From contig NZ_RJKQ01000002.1 in the NCBI RefSeq assembly GCF_003751845.1, positions 1,364,001 to 1,428,000 on the forward strand: 64,000 nt of DNA, in the 5' to 3' direction. This DNA comes from Enterobacter sp. BIGb0383. GTDB taxonomy: Bacteria > Pseudomonadota > Gammaproteobacteria > Enterobacterales > Enterobacteriaceae. This document shows, piece after piece, positions 26,201 through 34,875 of the stretch; positions within the stretch are counted from its first letter, which is position 1; every line of letters begins with the position of its first letter. The notes below the pieces were generated by a model. That model ran no database searches. It was not told where the DNA came from and was given only the letters and a program-made list of their open reading frames with translations. Position numbers and translations under genes: made by a program.

Positions 26201-29200
26201 CTGTTGCCTGCCAGGATGTCGCCGCGCAGGTTATGGATGCTGCTGGCATAGAGCGCCAGATTGTTCGCCGCATACAACAAAGCGGTATTAACAATAGCCC
26301 CTGTCGCACTCATCGTCAGAGTGCCGCTCGTTCCGGTAAAACCGTTGGTCGTAATATTGCCCCGGCTGGCCAGGGTGATGTCACCCCCGCTCTGGATGGC
26401 GCTGCTGTCGCTAAGCGCAATGGCACTGCCGCTGAACATACTGGCTCCGCTACCGGTGGTTATTTGCCCGCTGTTGGTCAGTTGTCCGCCCGCGTTCAGG
26501 TTCACTGCCTGGCCCTGCATCACACTCTGGTTGTCAATCGCCCCGTCGCTGATGACGCTCAGGGTATTACCTGCCACCAGCTGCGCCTTGCCAGTAAAAG
26601 CGTTAGTCAGTTGCAGCGTCAGGTTGCCCAGTGCCACCATCTGCCCCAGCGAGTCCAGCCCAGTTGCACCCACAAACAAATCGCCGCCGCTAAACAGCTT
26701 GCCGGTGGCGGACTGCTCTACCTGCGTGGCATTGACCGTCAGTGTGTTGCCTCCGAGCAGAGTGCCACCATTGGTCAGGTGCCGGTAATTAAGTGTGAGG
26801 TCATTGGCCTGCAACAGGCCCTGATTAGTAAAGGTATCACCGGCCAGCGTCAACCGGTCGGCCATGAGTGTGCCGCTGGCTCCGTTCTGTGCAGCGTTGA
26901 GGATCAAGTCAGTCGCCTGAAGCCAGCCGGCGCCGTTATACTCCGGCGTGGTAAGCGTTAACGGCCCACCGGAGAGAATCCTTCCGTTGTTAAGCGCCTG
27001 GGTGGCAGCATCGACATGGGTTTCACCGGTGCCCTGGATCAGACCGTTGTTTTTCATATCTGGTGCGATCAGGGTGAGCACGTCCGAGCTCACCAACTCC
27101 GCACCGGCGTTATTAACCAGCGAAGCGCCGGTAACCGTTATGTCTCTGCCCTGAATTTTACCCGCGTTCACCACTTTTTCGGCACTCAGGTTCAACGCCC
27201 CGCTGCTTGCAAAAGTGGCTCCCGCCTGTTGAATGAACGCACCGTTGAGCGTGGCAGTCAGTTCGTCGTTACCGCTGATGACGCCACTATTGTTCAGACT
27301 ATTAGCTTTTAGCATAAGAGCGTCTGCCGCCCACAGACCATCGTTGGTCATGGAGAGCGCCTGCAACGCCGCCGTACCCATCGCAGTGATTTTACTGCCC
27401 GTCGTCGAACGAAGATTTCCCGCAAGTGTAAGATTCAGCGCCCCGGCGCTCTGCACCACTCCGCCGTTCTCCAGCGACTGGGCCGCCAGCAACACGCGGT
27501 TTCCTTGCCAAGTTCCAGTGTTACGTACCACCCCGGCAGTGATGTCCAGGGTGCCCTGGGTGAGTAGCGATCCTGTTTCCCCGTTGTTCAGTTCAAGCTC
27601 CGGGGCCACCAGCGCCATGCGCGCCAGCGTAGCGACAGAGCTCTGACGATTATCCAGCAACAGGTCGTTCAGTCCGATCAACGTACCATTATTGGTTATG
27701 CGACTTTCATGCGCAGCCAGGCTGTTGCCCTGCACGGTACCGTTGTTGGTAAACGACTGGCCGCGCAGAGTGATATCCCCGGAACTCAGTATCTGCCCGT
27801 CGTTATGCAGTGTCTGGGCACGCACGTTCATCGCTCGTTGGCTGGTCAACGAGCCAGTCAACGTCAGAGTGTCGCTGACCGTGGCCGTCAAATCGCCCTG
27901 GCTCAGCAGCGAACCGCCAAGCGTCCAGTTGTCGGTAGCCACATTCACCAGGCCGCCCTGTAGCGTACCGAGGGTCGTAAGCTGTCCGGTATCCAGCCTG
28001 AAGGTCCCGCCGCTCAGGGTGCGGGATGCCGCTCCGGTGGTCAGGGTGTCAGCATTAAGCATCAAGCCGTTATTGCCCTGCCACAACCCGTCGTTGTGCA
28101 GCGTCGTGGCATTTAACGTCAGAGTATCGCCAGTGATACGCCCGCTGCTGGTGAGGGTTTCGCCGCGTAAATCAGTCAAGCCACCGCTGGCCAGTAGTCC
28201 GTCGTTGGTCACATCACCACGGTAAACGCCGGTCATGCCCTGCAGGCCGTTGACGGTGCCACGGTTATCAAAGGTAGTACCGTGCAGATCGAGAGTCTCC
28301 CCCTGCAATGTCCCGGCATTGTCCAGGTGGGCTGCATTGAGGGTCAACACATCGCCGGAAAGCCAGCGGCCCCCGGCGTTATTGATGAGTTCATCCGCTG
28401 TAGCCTGAAGCCCATGCGCACCCTGCACCAGTCCGCTGTTGCTGAGGTTTTTTCCCTCAAGGATAAGAGAATAGGCGGCGATCTCACCGCTGTTGGTCTG
28501 TACGTCGGCACGCAGAGTCGCGTCTTGATGGGCGAGCAGGATACCTGTGTTGGTCAAAGTACCACGCAGCGTAGCGTCAAGTGCATCGACCTCCAGACTG
28601 CCACCGTTGACCAGAGTGAGCGCATCAAGAGTCAAGTCGCCGTTCACATACAGCAGCCCCTGGTTCTCAAGTTGATCCAGGCTCAGATTCAGCGCTTTGC
28701 CGCTGACCAGCTGTCCCTGCCTGCCATTCAGCAGTTTGAGGGTGGTAAGCGTAAGGCTGTCGTTGCCCTGCAACAGGCCGTTGCTGGTCAGCTCAGGAGC
28801 GGTAAGCAGCAACACTTTCGCGGCCAGCTTGCCATCGTTCTGCATCTGCGTAGTGCGGATATCTGCCAGCCCCTGGCTCAGTATCTCCCCCTGGTTATCA
28901 AGCTGCCCGCTGAGCGTGGTGTTAAGAGCCTCCTGCGCCTGCAAAGTACCACCGTTATACAAGCTGTCGGCGGTTGCGGTAACCATGCGCCCTTGCATCT
29001 GCCCATGGTTATCAAGCGAGGTACCCTGTAGCGTCAGGCCGTTTCCACTCAGCATCTGACCATTTGCGGCATTGACCAACGTGGTCCCTTCCCAGGCCAA
29101 ATCATCAGTGCCCTGAATCAACCCGCTATTGCGTACATCGCCATACAGTGAGAGTGCTTTGGACATCAGCGTGCCGCCATTCTCACTGCTTGATGCCTGT

Positions 29201-32200
29201 AGCGTCAGGACCTGCTGACTGATTACCCGCCCCTGGTTATTAAAACTGCCATTCACCACAGCGGTCAGGCCATTTTTACCCAGCACATTGCCATTATTGA
29301 TCCACTCTCCGGTCGTCAAATCCAGCGTATCGCTCTGAACCAGCCCGGCGTTGACCAGTCGATCATTTTTGAGGGTCATCGCGCCATTGCTCAGCACGAC
29401 TCCGCCCTGTTGGTTAGTAAGGCTGGCCCCAACGGCCGTAAGCCAGTCCGCCCCCTGTAACGTACCACCGTTGGTGATATCTGCCTGCTTCAGGGTCAGA
29501 CTATTACCCGCCAGCAGCCCATGGTTGATCAGCATCGGTGCGCTGAACGTTAAATCGCTATCAGCGACAATGCGTCCGGTATCGTGGTTAATAGCTTTCT
29601 GCGTCAGCGTCAGCAGCAGGGAGGTCGCTGCCACTTCGCCGCTGTTGTCAAGCGTATCCGCCGTCACGCTGCCGACATCTGCCGCCGCCAGCCCGTCGTT
29701 TGTTACACGTGCTGAATTAAGGATTATTTGCTTATCGGCCAGCAGACGCCCGGCAGTGCTGTTGGTCAGGTCACGGTAATAGCTAAACAGGCTGACACCG
29801 TTGATTTCCCCGCCGTTTACCAGCGCGATGCCTTCCAAATGTAGATCGCCATCGGTGGTAACCAGCCCACTGTTATTAAATTCAGGGACAGAGAGGGTGA
29901 ACCCCTGTGCCGAATAGAGGGTACCGCCCGTCAGGTTATCCAGTTTCCCGGTCTGAAGGTTCAGCGCGCGAGTGCCCTGCAGCAGACCACTATTACGTAC
30001 CTGTGCCCCGGTAATATTAAGGGTATCGGCAACCAGCGTGCCGCTGTTCTTCAGTCCGTTTTGCGCATTCAGGGTGATACCCGCAGCGCTGGACTTACCG
30101 CCGTGAGTCAGCGTATTAGCCTTAACATCAAGCATCCCTTTTACCGCCTGAGTACCGTTAAGCGTAACGCTTTCAGCGCCCAGGGTCATATCGCTCCCGC
30201 TCTGCAACTGCGCCTGTTGCTGACTGGTCAGGACGCCTGCGTGGATATCCAGTGCGCCTGTGGCGTTAACCTGCCCGTCGATATCGGCCTGCGCCTGCGC
30301 ACTTAGCACGACATCGCCGATGCCGGTAATGGTGGAACCCGCGCCGCTGGTGAGTGTTCCAGCCTCCACGCGCAGTGCGCCGTCTGCGGCCAGCGTGCCA
30401 CTGTTTTGTACCCGATCCCCAGTGACCCTGAGGCTCTGTCCCTGTAGCGTACCAACGTTGGTAAGCGTTGTAGCATTGACGATGAGCTGGCCTTTTGCCG
30501 CGGCCACACCAACGTTAGTCAGTTCTCTCGCACGGACCAGGGCCGCGCCCGCCGAATTCAGCACACCGCTGTTTTGTATTTCATCACCGCCGATTTCCAG
30601 CGTCTGCCCCTGCAAGGTGCCGCTGTTGATAAGCGTTTGGGTATCGCCCGTTAACTGGCCTTTTGCCGCCATCGTTGCTCGGTTATCCAGCAACCCGGCC
30701 CTAATGTTGGCGTCGCCTGCTGCCATCACCGATCCACTATTGCGCACCGTGTCGCCTGTAAGATCCAGCTCCTGCCCTTCAAGCGTACCGCTGTTGTCCA
30801 ACGTTGAACCCTCGGCGGTTAACAGCCCCTTTACCGTTACCGTTCCCCGGTTATCCAGCACTCTGGCACGTAGTAGTGCGTCGGAGGCTGACATCAGGGT
30901 ACCGTCGTTTTGCAGCACATCGCCGGTGAGGCCCAGCGATAGTCCCTGAATTGTGCCGTGGTTATTCAGATAAGGAATGTTCAGCAGCAGGCTCTGCACC
31001 GAGTAGAGCGAACCATTCGCCTCGTTATCCAACTGCCCGGTTTTCATATTCAGCACGTGGGTACCCTGTAGTAATCCGCTATTGCTGATATGCAAGGCAT
31101 TAAGCGCCAGGTTATCCGAAATCAGGGTGCCACCGTTGGTAATATCATCCTGAGCGGTCAGAATGATTTTCCCCGCGCTGGTCCTGCCACCGTGGTTCAG
31201 GGAGTTCGCCGTCACATCGAGCGAACCTTTTGCCACCTGAGCCCCGTTAAATGTGGCGCTGTCGGCGGTTATCATCATATTGCCGCCGCTTTGCAACTGG
31301 GCCGTGCTGGTCAGACTACCCGCATCAAGATTTAGTGATCTATCAGCGTTCACCTGCCCCTGCAGAGTGGCGTCGCGTTTTACCGTCAGAGTGATATCGC
31401 CTTTGCTGGTCAGGGTTGAATCTGCCGTCGTAGTCAGGGAACCTGCCTCCACGTGCAGAGCGTCATCAGCCGTCAGCATGCCGCTGCTGTGCACCACATC
31501 ACTGCTCACGCCAAGGGTTTTTCCCTGTAGCGTGCCACTGTTTTCCAGCGTATCTCCTGAAACTCCAAGCGACAGTCCTTGTATCGTCCCCCAGTTGTTC
31601 AGCCTGGTAACTTCGGCGGTCAGCTGGCCTTTCGCAGCCACGCTACCCCGGTTGTCCATCTGCCCGGCGTTTAGCCACAGGTCGGTATCGGCAAGCAGCG
31701 TTCCGTCATTTTTCAGCACGTTGCCGGTAAGGCTCAGCGATACCCCCTGAATCTTTCCATGGTTATTCAGTTGTGGAATATTGAGGATCAGACCCTGTGA
31801 GGTGTAGATCGTGCCGTTCGCTTGGTTGTCCAGCCGATCAGCATTCAGATTCAGGGCGTCCGTGCCCTGAATCTGACCATCACTCTCAATCAGTGCAGCG
31901 CTGAGCACCAGGTTGTCCGCCACCAGTGTTCCGCCGTTGTTAATGCTGTCCATCGCGGTTATGGCGATCCTGGCAGCACTCGACTGGCCGCTGTGATTAA
32001 GGGTTTTCGCGATCACCTCCAGCGCATCTTGTGCGGCCTGGGTCCCGTTCAGCGTCGCCTCGCCAGCGGAAAGAGTCAGAGTGCCACCGCTTTGCACTTG
32101 TCCGGTGTTGTTCAGCCAAGAAGTGTTGGCGGTCAACTGGCCTTTTGCCGCCACACTACCCCGATTATTAAGTTGCCAGGCATTAAGCTGCATACCAGTA

Positions 32201-33549
32201 TCGGAAAGCAGTATGCCGCTGTTTTGCAGCACATCACCTGCTACGTTGAGAGAAAGCCCCTGTATTGTTCCCTGATTGTTCAGTTGCGGAATATTGAGAT
32301 GCAAATCTTGCGTTGAGTACAGCGTCCCGCTCGCAAGATTATCCAGTAGATTGGTATCCAGATTCAGCGCCTGGGTGCCCTGGAGTTGCCCGCTATTGCT
32401 GATGTGCGAAGCACCAAGTGCCAGGTTATCAGCTACCAGCAAACCACCGTTGTTGATACTGTCCTGTGCGGTAAATGTGATGCTATTGGCAGCAGATGTG
32501 CCGCTGTGCTTAAGGCTTTTCGCCTTAATATTCAGTTCACCTTTCACCACCAGGGTGCCATTCAGCACCACATCCTGCGATCCGGCGATAACCATATTGC
32601 CACCCGCCTGCTGAGTGCCATTAAGCACCACACCCTCGCCCTTCGCAACCAGCGCCCCGCTGCTCAGGCTGTCTTTCAGCACCAGCTTCCCGCTGGCATC
32701 GAGCTGAATATCTCCCTGACGCGCGTTCAGGTTACCGAGGTTAACCCCGACGCCTTTCTCGCTGGACACCAGATGAATACGGTTGGCGTACATCCCGCCC
32801 AGCGCTCCGGTATCGACCGCGACCGTCGGGGCTGCACCTTCGCCCTCAATGGCAGCCACGCTGCCGTCCGCCCCGACGCGGTTTGCACCGGCGGTGACCG
32901 TCAGGTCTTTCGCGTGGATCGCGGCGTTCACTTCCGTTGCCCGGGCGATAATCGACAGGGCATCGCTCTGGCTCGCATCCAGACCTTTGCCTTCGACGGT
33001 AATGGTCCCGCCGGTGACGTTCAGCGCGCTCAGGTTGCCTTTATCATCAAACTGCGGTTTACCGGTGGTCAGGGTGGCGTTCGGCGTGTTGATAAAGCCG
33101 CAGCCGTCGCAGGTGATGCCGTAAGGGTTCGCCACCATCACATTGGCCGCTTTCCCGGCGACCTCGGTGTAGCCCTGCAGCTGTGAACGGCTCCCGCCGG
33201 TAACTTCGTTGATGATGCCCCGGGCTTCCTGGCCGGGACGCAGGTTGGGGTTGTTCTGGATAATCCCGCCCAGCTGGGTCTGATTAAACTGGCCGGTGGC
33301 GTTATTGAGGATCAGCCCCTCTTTGCCGACGTTGTAGTCGTTAAACTGATTATGGGAAATCCCTGCCCCGTTGGGCGTGGCGATATTCAGGACCGGCACG
33401 CCGTTGGCGGCGCTGTCCATGCTGGCCGGACCGGTCGGGCTGATGACGGCGGCGACGGCCGGAGCCATTGGCTGCCAGACCAGGGTGCTGATGATCAGCC
33501 AGCTGATGGCGCGCTGGGAAAATTTCACGGGCAGAGAAGTGTTATCCAT
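20254..33549 (-). CDS. cdiA: CdiA: two-partner secretion contact-dependent inhibition exoprotein
   Basis: A 4431-residue surface exoprotein that would carry a C-terminal toxin into neighbouring cells. In order: signal peptide (about 1-35, ending APAVAA); TPS/haemagglutination domain (about 36-290) with the NNPNLRPGQEARGIINEV and NPYGITCDGC motifs needed for CdiB-dependent export; about 2000 residues of haemagglutinin beta-helix repeats; a region rich in Ser and Pro (near 2550-2900); a second repeat region; the pre-toxin VENN domain with VENN at 4163-4166 (21052-21063); and a 265-residue toxin region. The last 95 residues (KLANYLLAKDHPVGGSKAEW, NGRTIDVKFGWIKNNDGVVR, LVTAIPAKK) resemble DUF6883. 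No intact cdiB lies upstream, so export would need a partner elsewhere. Confidence 0.93.
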   Translation of the reverse strand: MDNTSLPVKFSQRAISWLIISTLVWQPMAPAVAAVISPTGPASMDSAANGVPVLNIATPNGAGISHNQFNDYNVGKEGLILNNATGQFNQTQLGGIIQNNPNLRPGQEARGIINEVTGGSRSQLQGYTEVAGKAANVMVANPYGITCDGCGFINTPNATLTTGKPQFDDKGNLSALNVTGGTITVEGKGLDASQSDALSIIARATEVNAAIHAKDLTVTAGANRVGADGSVAAIEGEGAAPTVAVDTGALGGMYANRIHLVSSEKGVGVNLGNLNARQGDIQLDASGKLVLKDSLSSGALVAKGEGVVLNGTQQAGGNMVIAGSQDVVLNGTLVVKGELNIKAKSLKHSGTSAANSITFTAQDSINNGGLLVADNLALGASHISNSGQLQGTQALNLDTNLLDNLASGTLYSTQDLHLNIPQLNNQGTIQGLSLNVAGDVLQNSGILLSDTGMQLNAWQLNNRGSVAAKGQLTANTSWLNNTGQVQSGGTLTLSAGEATLNGTQAAQDALEVIAKTLNHSGQSSAARIAITAMDSINNGGTLVADNLVLSAALIESDGQIQGTDALNLNADRLDNQANGTIYTSQGLILNIPQLNNHGKIQGVSLSLTGNVLKNDGTLLADTDLWLNAGQMDNRGSVAAKGQLTAEVTRLNNWGTIQGLSLGVSGDTLENSGTLQGKTLGVSSDVVHSSGMLTADDALHVEAGSLTTTADSTLTSKGDITLTVKRDATLQGQVNADRSLNLDAGSLTSTAQLQSGGNMMITADSATFNGAQVAKGSLDVTANSLNHGGRTSAGKIILTAQDDITNGGTLISDNLALNALHISNSGLLQGTHVLNMKTGQLDNEANGSLYSVQSLLLNIPYLNNHGTIQGLSLGLTGDVLQNDGTLMSASDALLRARVLDNRGTVTVKGLLTAEGSTLDNSGTLEGQELDLTGDTVRNSGSVMAAGDANIRAGLLDNRATMAAKGQLTGDTQTLINSGTLQGQTLEIGGDEIQNSGVLNSAGAALVRARELTNVGVAAAKGQLIVNATTLTNVGTLQGQSLRVTGDRVQNSGTLAADGALRVEAGTLTSGAGSTITGIGDVVLSAQAQADIDGQVNATGALDIHAGVLTSQQQAQLQSGSDMTLGAESVTLNGTQAVKGMLDVKANTLTHGGKSSAAGITLNAQNGLKNSGTLVADTLNITGAQVRNSGLLQGTRALNLQTGKLDNLTGGTLYSAQGFTLSVPEFNNSGLVTTDGDLHLEGIALVNGGEINGVSLFSYYRDLTNSTAGRLLADKQIILNSARVTNDGLAAADVGSVTADTLDNSGEVAATSLLLTLTQKAINHDTGRIVADSDLTFSAPMLINHGLLAGNSLTLKQADITNGGTLQGADWLTAVGASLTNQQGGVVLSNGAMTLKNDRLVNAGLVQSDTLDLTTGEWINNGNVLGKNGLTAVVNGSFNNQGRVISQQVLTLQASSSENGGTLMSKALSLYGDVRNSGLIQGTDDLAWEGTTLVNAANGQMLSGNGLTLQGTSLDNHGQMQGRMVTATADSLYNGGTLQAQEALNTTLSGQLDNQGEILSQGLADIRTTQMQNDGKLAAKVLLLTAPELTSNGLLQGNDSLTLTTLKLLNGRQGQLVSGKALNLSLDQLENQGLLYVNGDLTLDALTLVNGGSLEVDALDATLRGTLTNTGILLAHQDATLRADVQTNSGEIAAYSLILEGKNLSNSGLVQGAHGLQATADELINNAGGRWLSGDVLTLNAAHLDNAGTLQGETLDLHGTTFDNRGTVNGLQGMTGVYRGDVTNDGLLASGGLTDLRGETLTSSGRITGDTLTLNATTLHNDGLWQGNNGLMLNADTLTTGAASRTLSGGTFRLDTGQLTTLGTLQGGLVNVATDNWTLGGSLLSQGDLTATVSDTLTLTGSLTSQRAMNVRAQTLHNDGQILSSGDITLRGQSFTNNGTVQGNSLAAHESRITNNGTLIGLNDLLLDNRQSSVATLARMALVAPELELNNGETGSLLTQGTLDITAGVVRNTGTWQGNRVLLAAQSLENGGVVQSAGALNLTLAGNLRSTTGSKITAMGTAALQALSMTNDGLWAADALMLKANSLNNSGVISGNDELTATLNGAFIQQAGATFASSGALNLSAEKVVNAGKIQGRDITVTGASLVNNAGAELVSSDVLTLIAPDMKNNGLIQGTGETHVDAATQALNNGRILSGGPLTLTTPEYNGAGWLQATDLILNAAQNGASGTLMADRLTLAGDTFTNQGLLQANDLTLNYRHLTNGGTLLGGNTLTVNATQVEQSATGKLFSGGDLFVGATGLDSLGQMVALGNLTLQLTNAFTGKAQLVAGNTLSVISDGAIDNQSVMQGQAVNLNAGGQLTNSGQITTGSGASMFSGSAIALSDSSAIQSGGDITLASRGNITTNGFTGTSGTLTMSATGAIVNTALLYAANNLALYASSIHNLRGDILAGNSLWMQKDAAGNANGEVVNTSGTIETTNGDITIRTGSLLNEREGLSESRSYQAATGSPAASGASSISVKVTSLPAEQWGYIYTVVSGPGGGNGFSVVAPMAIGAVQRYLVGSTVVNVTAKAGASRISANHDLNVSAATLNNHASNLLAGNRVNLSGASLNNQSWFGYAEDEYKVYRYSGKTGKVSSLVGKPASGNDNNRRVTYTLDGAPQYETRNTDQVFRSVIQAGGLVTANFSSDISNTATTSNGGGISHVIPAPSLNTLSNQSIDTGAKKQSLNSAGAVSSPQWNDQLQNALQQINGGGSLDSGSAAGVSISAIHSNQQGNASLGKLNTLADTGITTAELNPVKGSTTGQYQGKTVDTSAYPLPMGNNGYFVVSDNPKSPYLITINPKLDGLGDLDPALFGDLNKLLGLSPSASAPGFNASTLPNGVTPSATPGDQTASGLPDSIKPVTPPLAISGPAISSPEMVVPREINPEYTDEKLFLGSAYMLDRINLKPEYDYRFLGDAAFDTRYVSNTLLNQTGHRYLNGIGSELDQMRYLIDNAASLQQSLGLQLGVSLTADQIAGLDHSILWWEIANIGGEMVMIPKLYLSPKDATINSGSVIAGNDISLKGGNITNSGSSLLAKNDLSLESREFINNSGDSLIKAGGNLDLSSIGDISNISSAISGKAVVLESLDGSINNITQSATFSLDDKSKGRALSITDTKSGNIASITAQDTLSLDAGKNITIGGASLTSGGGMLMKAWGDIALNANNIESTRNLSEGKSKTTRASASYQGSTLSAGGNLVLEAGQDIRAQAAGMVAEKSVELQAGRDINLDALATRQADSYKASKKTVINEHVRQQGTEIASGTDTVIIAGRDMNAQAAQVTAKGDIGVQAGRDVNLTTATESDYYFKEETKTKKGFLKKTTTHTIAEQQSTRETGSLLSGDNVTVRSGNDLLVKGSAVVGDGDVALSADRSIDIQAATNTDSSWNLKEKKKSGLMGSGGIGFTIGTSKTKQDLKEKGTTQSQSMSTVGSNGGSVTLNAGEQVHIGGADLVAKKDLSLTGDSVVIESGHDKRTSDQTFEQKSSGLTVALSGAVGDVVNTAVSTAIEAKEQSDGRLASLQATKAVLSGIQAGQASRLAEAANGSDMTKNGAFGVMVSLGGQSSKSTSHSEQDTAIGSTLNAGNDLSVAANGRGNSANSGDIAVSGSQVKAGKDITLDAARDISLGGAANTQFTTGSNSSKGGSLGVGITAGPNGAGFTVSASANAGKGGEKGNGTTWNETTLDAGSNVSLTSGRDALLQSAQVNGEKVTADIGRDLTLSSLQDSNNYDSKQQSLSGGLSYTFGAGGGPGVNISYSRDKMKSNYDSVQEQTGIFAGKGGFDVAVGNHTQLDGAVIASRAEADKNRLETGTLGFTDINNKAEYKVEHQGGGFSTSGGIAGNVIGNMASTLLTGLGGSGNAEGTTQSAVADGTIIVRDVAHQQQDVSTLSRDTDHANGSIDPIFNKEKEQRRLQTAQLIGEIGRQVSDIVRTDAKIRATESAGKQMKTATADDRAAAIKALEKDKKAVTEEAISGQMYQTFYNDAFAKTEQGTGGQYQRAITAATAAIQAIAGGDIKGALAGAAAPYIANEIAKAIPEKDHAGRVLAHAVVNAALAAASGKDAGTAAAGAATGELAGMIALAAWDKTPDQLSEEEKQTVSALATLASGLAGGLVGDSGASVVEGAQAGKTTVENNSLSVKQNQDRAREMTQCQGDACSAVVEKYKKINAEQHESVVNCSGAQDCVDKANEVGQLQADYANRINELLEKARADGGLSREDQDELSVLQVTTIQLEADRNAAIHNALMSGDSSEAKQLAINSLAQVAGTSAAGIAAGIGKNKTNTGENAAKNGLKNAPETQTSVDNKLANYLLAKDHPVGGSKAEWFDKALGFNKGNSSDLAKQIVFEPGKAVKTAETQHGVKYDQVISITGANGRTIDVKFGWIKNNDGVVRLVTAIPAKK

Positions 33550-33561
33550 AATCGTTATCTC

Positions 33562-33625
33562 TTAAAACATCATGCTGACGCGCCAGTTGACGCTGAGAGG
33601 GAATTTCGGGGAGCGGTTTAACCGG
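33562..33625 (-). pseudogene. cdiB: Possible 3' remnant of cdiB
   Basis: A frame ending 12 bases before the cdiA start reads LNRSPKFPLSVNWRVSMMF and then TAA. The final alternating pattern with a C-terminal Phe is the signature of an outer-membrane beta-barrel's last strand, and cdiB normally ends just before cdiA. No POTRA or barrel sequence remains upstream: 33630-33889 is AT-rich and I see no gene in it. Inference from position and the C-terminal motif. Confidence 0.4.
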
Positions 33626-33889
33626 GGAGAAATAAGGGCCAGCACGGCCACAGAGGCTATACGCAGAGACATCCTGTCCATTCCATTTTAGAGGATCGAG
33701 TTAGTTGTTTTTATAAAAAATAAATAAGATAAGGACTAAATATACCAGCCCCGAAAAATAAAACAAATTCATTCCCTGACTCAATAACAACCACAAGATA
33801 AAGAAAGAACGTAAATAAAATTCACCACATTAATAATCCAACTTAAATCAAACGGCCGCGATTTTTTAATTCAGGGCCGCAAGCATCCA

Positions 33890-34714
33890 TTACTCCTGAT
33901 TGCGCCAGACCAAATCAACAGAGGCAACCTTGCCATTGGCAATAGTGAAAGAGAGGGACTGGTCATTCACGAAATAGCGTAGGGTGTCAGGCGTTTCTAC
34001 CGCAGCAATACCGTTGTAGGCGTGATACACCTCTTCCAGGGTATCGCCAACGCCGATACCTCGCGTCGTTTTATACTCTGCGGAGGTCACTGTAATGGCC
34101 TGGATAATGTAGTCATCATCCATCCCCCAAAGCCGTTTATCGTAATCCTGGTTAGATGAGACAACGCTCAGGCCAGCATACTCATGCGATGAGAATTTAT
34201 TTAGCCCTCCCAGTTCATTCGGGAAGTCACCAATATAGCCAGAAGCGATTTCCTGGTCAGATAAGGCCGCAAAAGTACGGCTCCAGGAGCTGCCCAGGCC
34301 AAACCACCGCGCTTGACCCACGACAATAAAATCCGTATCGCCCAGGGTATGCTGACGTGGCTTTGCCTTCTTCGGTGAATAATCATTTAGCGCTGAGGTG
34401 CTTACCCATCCTGGAATATTTTCGCCTTTTACGCTGGTATAACTGACGTAGGTGTACTCCCCGTAATGTTTGTAAGCCCGCAGAAAGTCACCGGCAACCA
34501 CATAGCGGCCTTCGGTTTTACAGTCGGCGTCGGGGGCGCTGTAAAACGGGACTCGCTTCTGGTTGGCGACAGCGAAGGCGGTTTGCGGAATATCACTCTG
34601 GCCGTTGACGGTGTACTGTTTAGCCGTCTGGTGTCTCTCCGGGCAGGTGTGGCTATTTGCCATCAGGGTGCCTGAAAAAAAGGCGAGCATTCCTGCTATC
34701 ACGTTCAGGTTCAT
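33890..34714 (-). CDS. Exported protein with an SH3-like domain, function unknown
   Basis: 274 residues with an N-terminal signal peptide (MNLNVIAGMLAFFSGTLMAN). A bacterial SH3-like segment at about 45-110 (VPFYSAPDADCKTEGRYVVA to ENIPGWVSTSALND) fits peptidoglycan- or ligand-binding. The C-terminal part (about 120-274) is unfamiliar, with GIGVGDTLEEVYHAYNG and SLSFTIANGKVASVDLVW. TGAGGA lies before the ATG. It sits where cdiB would be expected, but there is no sign of a beta-barrel and I see no functional link to CDI. Confidence 0.65.
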   Translation of the reverse strand: MNLNVIAGMLAFFSGTLMANSHTCPERHQTAKQYTVNGQSDIPQTAFAVANQKRVPFYSAPDADCKTEGRYVVAGDFLRAYKHYGEYTYVSYTSVKGENIPGWVSTSALNDYSPKKAKPRQHTLGDTDFIVVGQARWFGLGSSWSRTFAALSDQEIASGYIGDFPNELGGLNKFSSHEYAGLSVVSSNQDYDKRLWGMDDDYIIQAITVTSAEYKTTRGIGVGDTLEEVYHAYNGIAAVETPDTLRYFVNDQSLSFTIANGKVASVDLVWRNQE

Positions 34715-34875
34715 AAATCCTCAGGCTGCAAATAACGCGTCTTATCGGTATGGGGTCGATACGATTTTACGCTCTCCGGGGGTAAATCGATAACGTCTCT
34801 CTTCCTTGTACAGGATTGAATTTCCCCGCTCTCCGGCGGATAGTAAGCCTCTTTTCCCCGTAACACGGAATCGTT

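Noticed and set aside
24900..33100. Regularly spaced repeats that could suggest a CRISPR array
   Set aside because: They are degenerate coding repeats of the CdiA haemagglutinin beta-helix (LxNxGTLQGxxL type), in frame and without constant repeat/spacer structure.
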